In this document: positions 6,845 through 7,033 of the stretch, in pieces
Numbering within the stretch: position 1 is the stretch's first letter
Layout: the number at the start of each line of letters is the position of its first letter
Assembly: GCA_050732575.1 (NCBI GenBank)
Contig: JBOHRF010000268.1
Coordinates: forward strand, 1 to 7,033
DNA: 7,033 nt
From: JBBDWZ01 sp050732575
Lineage (GTDB): Bacteria > Gemmatimonadota > Gemmatimonadetes > Longimicrobiales > RSA9
Direction: 5' to 3'
Translations under genes and position numbers: made by a program
The notes under the pieces: generated by a model
The model's input: only the letters and a program-made list of their open reading frames with translations
Databases searched by the model: none
Told to the model about the DNA's origin: nothing

Positions 6845-6904
6845 CAGCACTCTCCTCCTCCTGTCGTTCGAGGGAGAAGGAGAGTGCTGAGGATTAGGAT
6901 TAGG
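6830..6904. repeat. Perfect 27-bp inverted repeat
   Basis: The arm at 6830-6856 is the exact reverse complement of the arm at 6878-6904, with a 21-bp spacer (6857-6877). The outer part of each arm is the CCTAAT repeat and the inner part is CAGCACTCTCCT. Bases flanking the arms do not pair. The spacer may add a small inner stem (CTCCT with GGGAG). It sits between two convergent genes, where a transcription barrier would be useful, but neither strand carries a T-tract after the stem, so it is not a standard intrinsic terminator. Confidence 0.93.
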
Positions 6905-6922
6905 TTCGGGATCCCTGCTCAG

Positions 6923-7033
6923 TCACCGAAGATTAGCCAGCGCGAAAGCCAACACGTCCGCCGCTTCCTCGATTTGTTTGCTGGTCGGCTTGCCAGCGCC
7001 ATGGCCCGCCTTGGTTTCAATGCGAATAAGCGC
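6923..7033 (-). CDS. Prolyl oligopeptidase (S9A), C-terminal fragment
   Basis: Reading the minus strand from the window edge gives 36 codons and a TGA stop at 6923-6925. The peptide begins ALIRIETKAGHGAGKPTSK and ends ADVLAFALANLR. This is the C-terminal segment of prolyl oligopeptidase: the GHGAGKP motif carries the catalytic His of the Ser-Asp-His triad (codon at 7001-7003), followed by the final IEEAADVLAF helix. The enzyme cleaves short peptides after proline; in this kind of bacterium it is often exported, which cannot be checked here. The rest of the gene, including the catalytic Ser and Asp, lies beyond the right edge. It is convergent with the permease gene. Confidence 0.9.
   Translation of the reverse strand, partial: ALIRIETKAGHGAGKPTSKQIEEAADVLAFALANLR

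Noticed and set aside
6830..6904. Intrinsic terminator for the permease or the convergent peptidase gene
   Set aside because: Despite the long stem, neither strand has a T-tract after it. It may still block transcription, but not by the standard mechanism.
6812..6904. CRISPR array
   Set aside because: Only three short repeat copies, one of them inverted, with a 3-bp spacer; there are no regular spacers and no cas genes.

Overview
This 7.0 kb window looks like chromosomal DNA of a GC-rich, environmental, Gram-negative-type bacterium. Gemmatimonadota is my best guess and Acidobacteriota or a relative is possible. The guess rests on protein style, not on a marker gene: a secreted 6-bladed beta-propeller with the GxGPGEY signature, a PQQ-type dehydrogenase with an Arg/Gly-rich loop, a secreted protein ending in a CTPGYW domain, and a prolyl oligopeptidase. 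No rRNA, tRNA, CRISPR array, transposase, phage gene or recognisable defence system is present.

Layout, left to right. (1) 3-677 (+): the 3' end of a secreted protein with a beta-sandwich segment and a Cys-bounded CTPGYW C-terminal domain, closed by a strong intrinsic terminator at 700-734. (2) 832-3108 (+): a membrane-anchored PQQ-binding beta-propeller dehydrogenase of the glucose dehydrogenase-like type, without a heme c site. (3) 3194-5616 (+): three tightly packed genes that are probably co-transcribed. They encode an exported 6-bladed beta-propeller protein, a small VOC (glyoxalase-fold) protein, and a class I SAM-dependent methyltransferase. The VOC and methyltransferase genes share one reading frame and are separated only by a TAG codon. 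(4) 5617-5885: a non-coding stretch that can fold into six consecutive hairpins, upstream of (5) 5886-6803 (+), a TauE/SafE-type (TSUP) permease. (6) 6804-6922: a convergent intergenic spacer holding a telomere-like CCTAAT repeat and a perfect 27-bp inverted repeat. (7) 6923-7033 (-): the last 36 codons of a prolyl oligopeptidase (S9A), which runs off the right edge.

Functionally, most products act in the envelope or periplasm: sugar/alcohol oxidation, an unknown beta-propeller, anion export, peptide cleavage. I see no single pathway joining all of them. The VOC/methyltransferase pair is the only clear candidate for a two-protein functional unit. The items most worth a second look are the in-frame TAG junction, the hairpin-dense leader before the permease, and the repeat/inverted-repeat element between the convergent genes.
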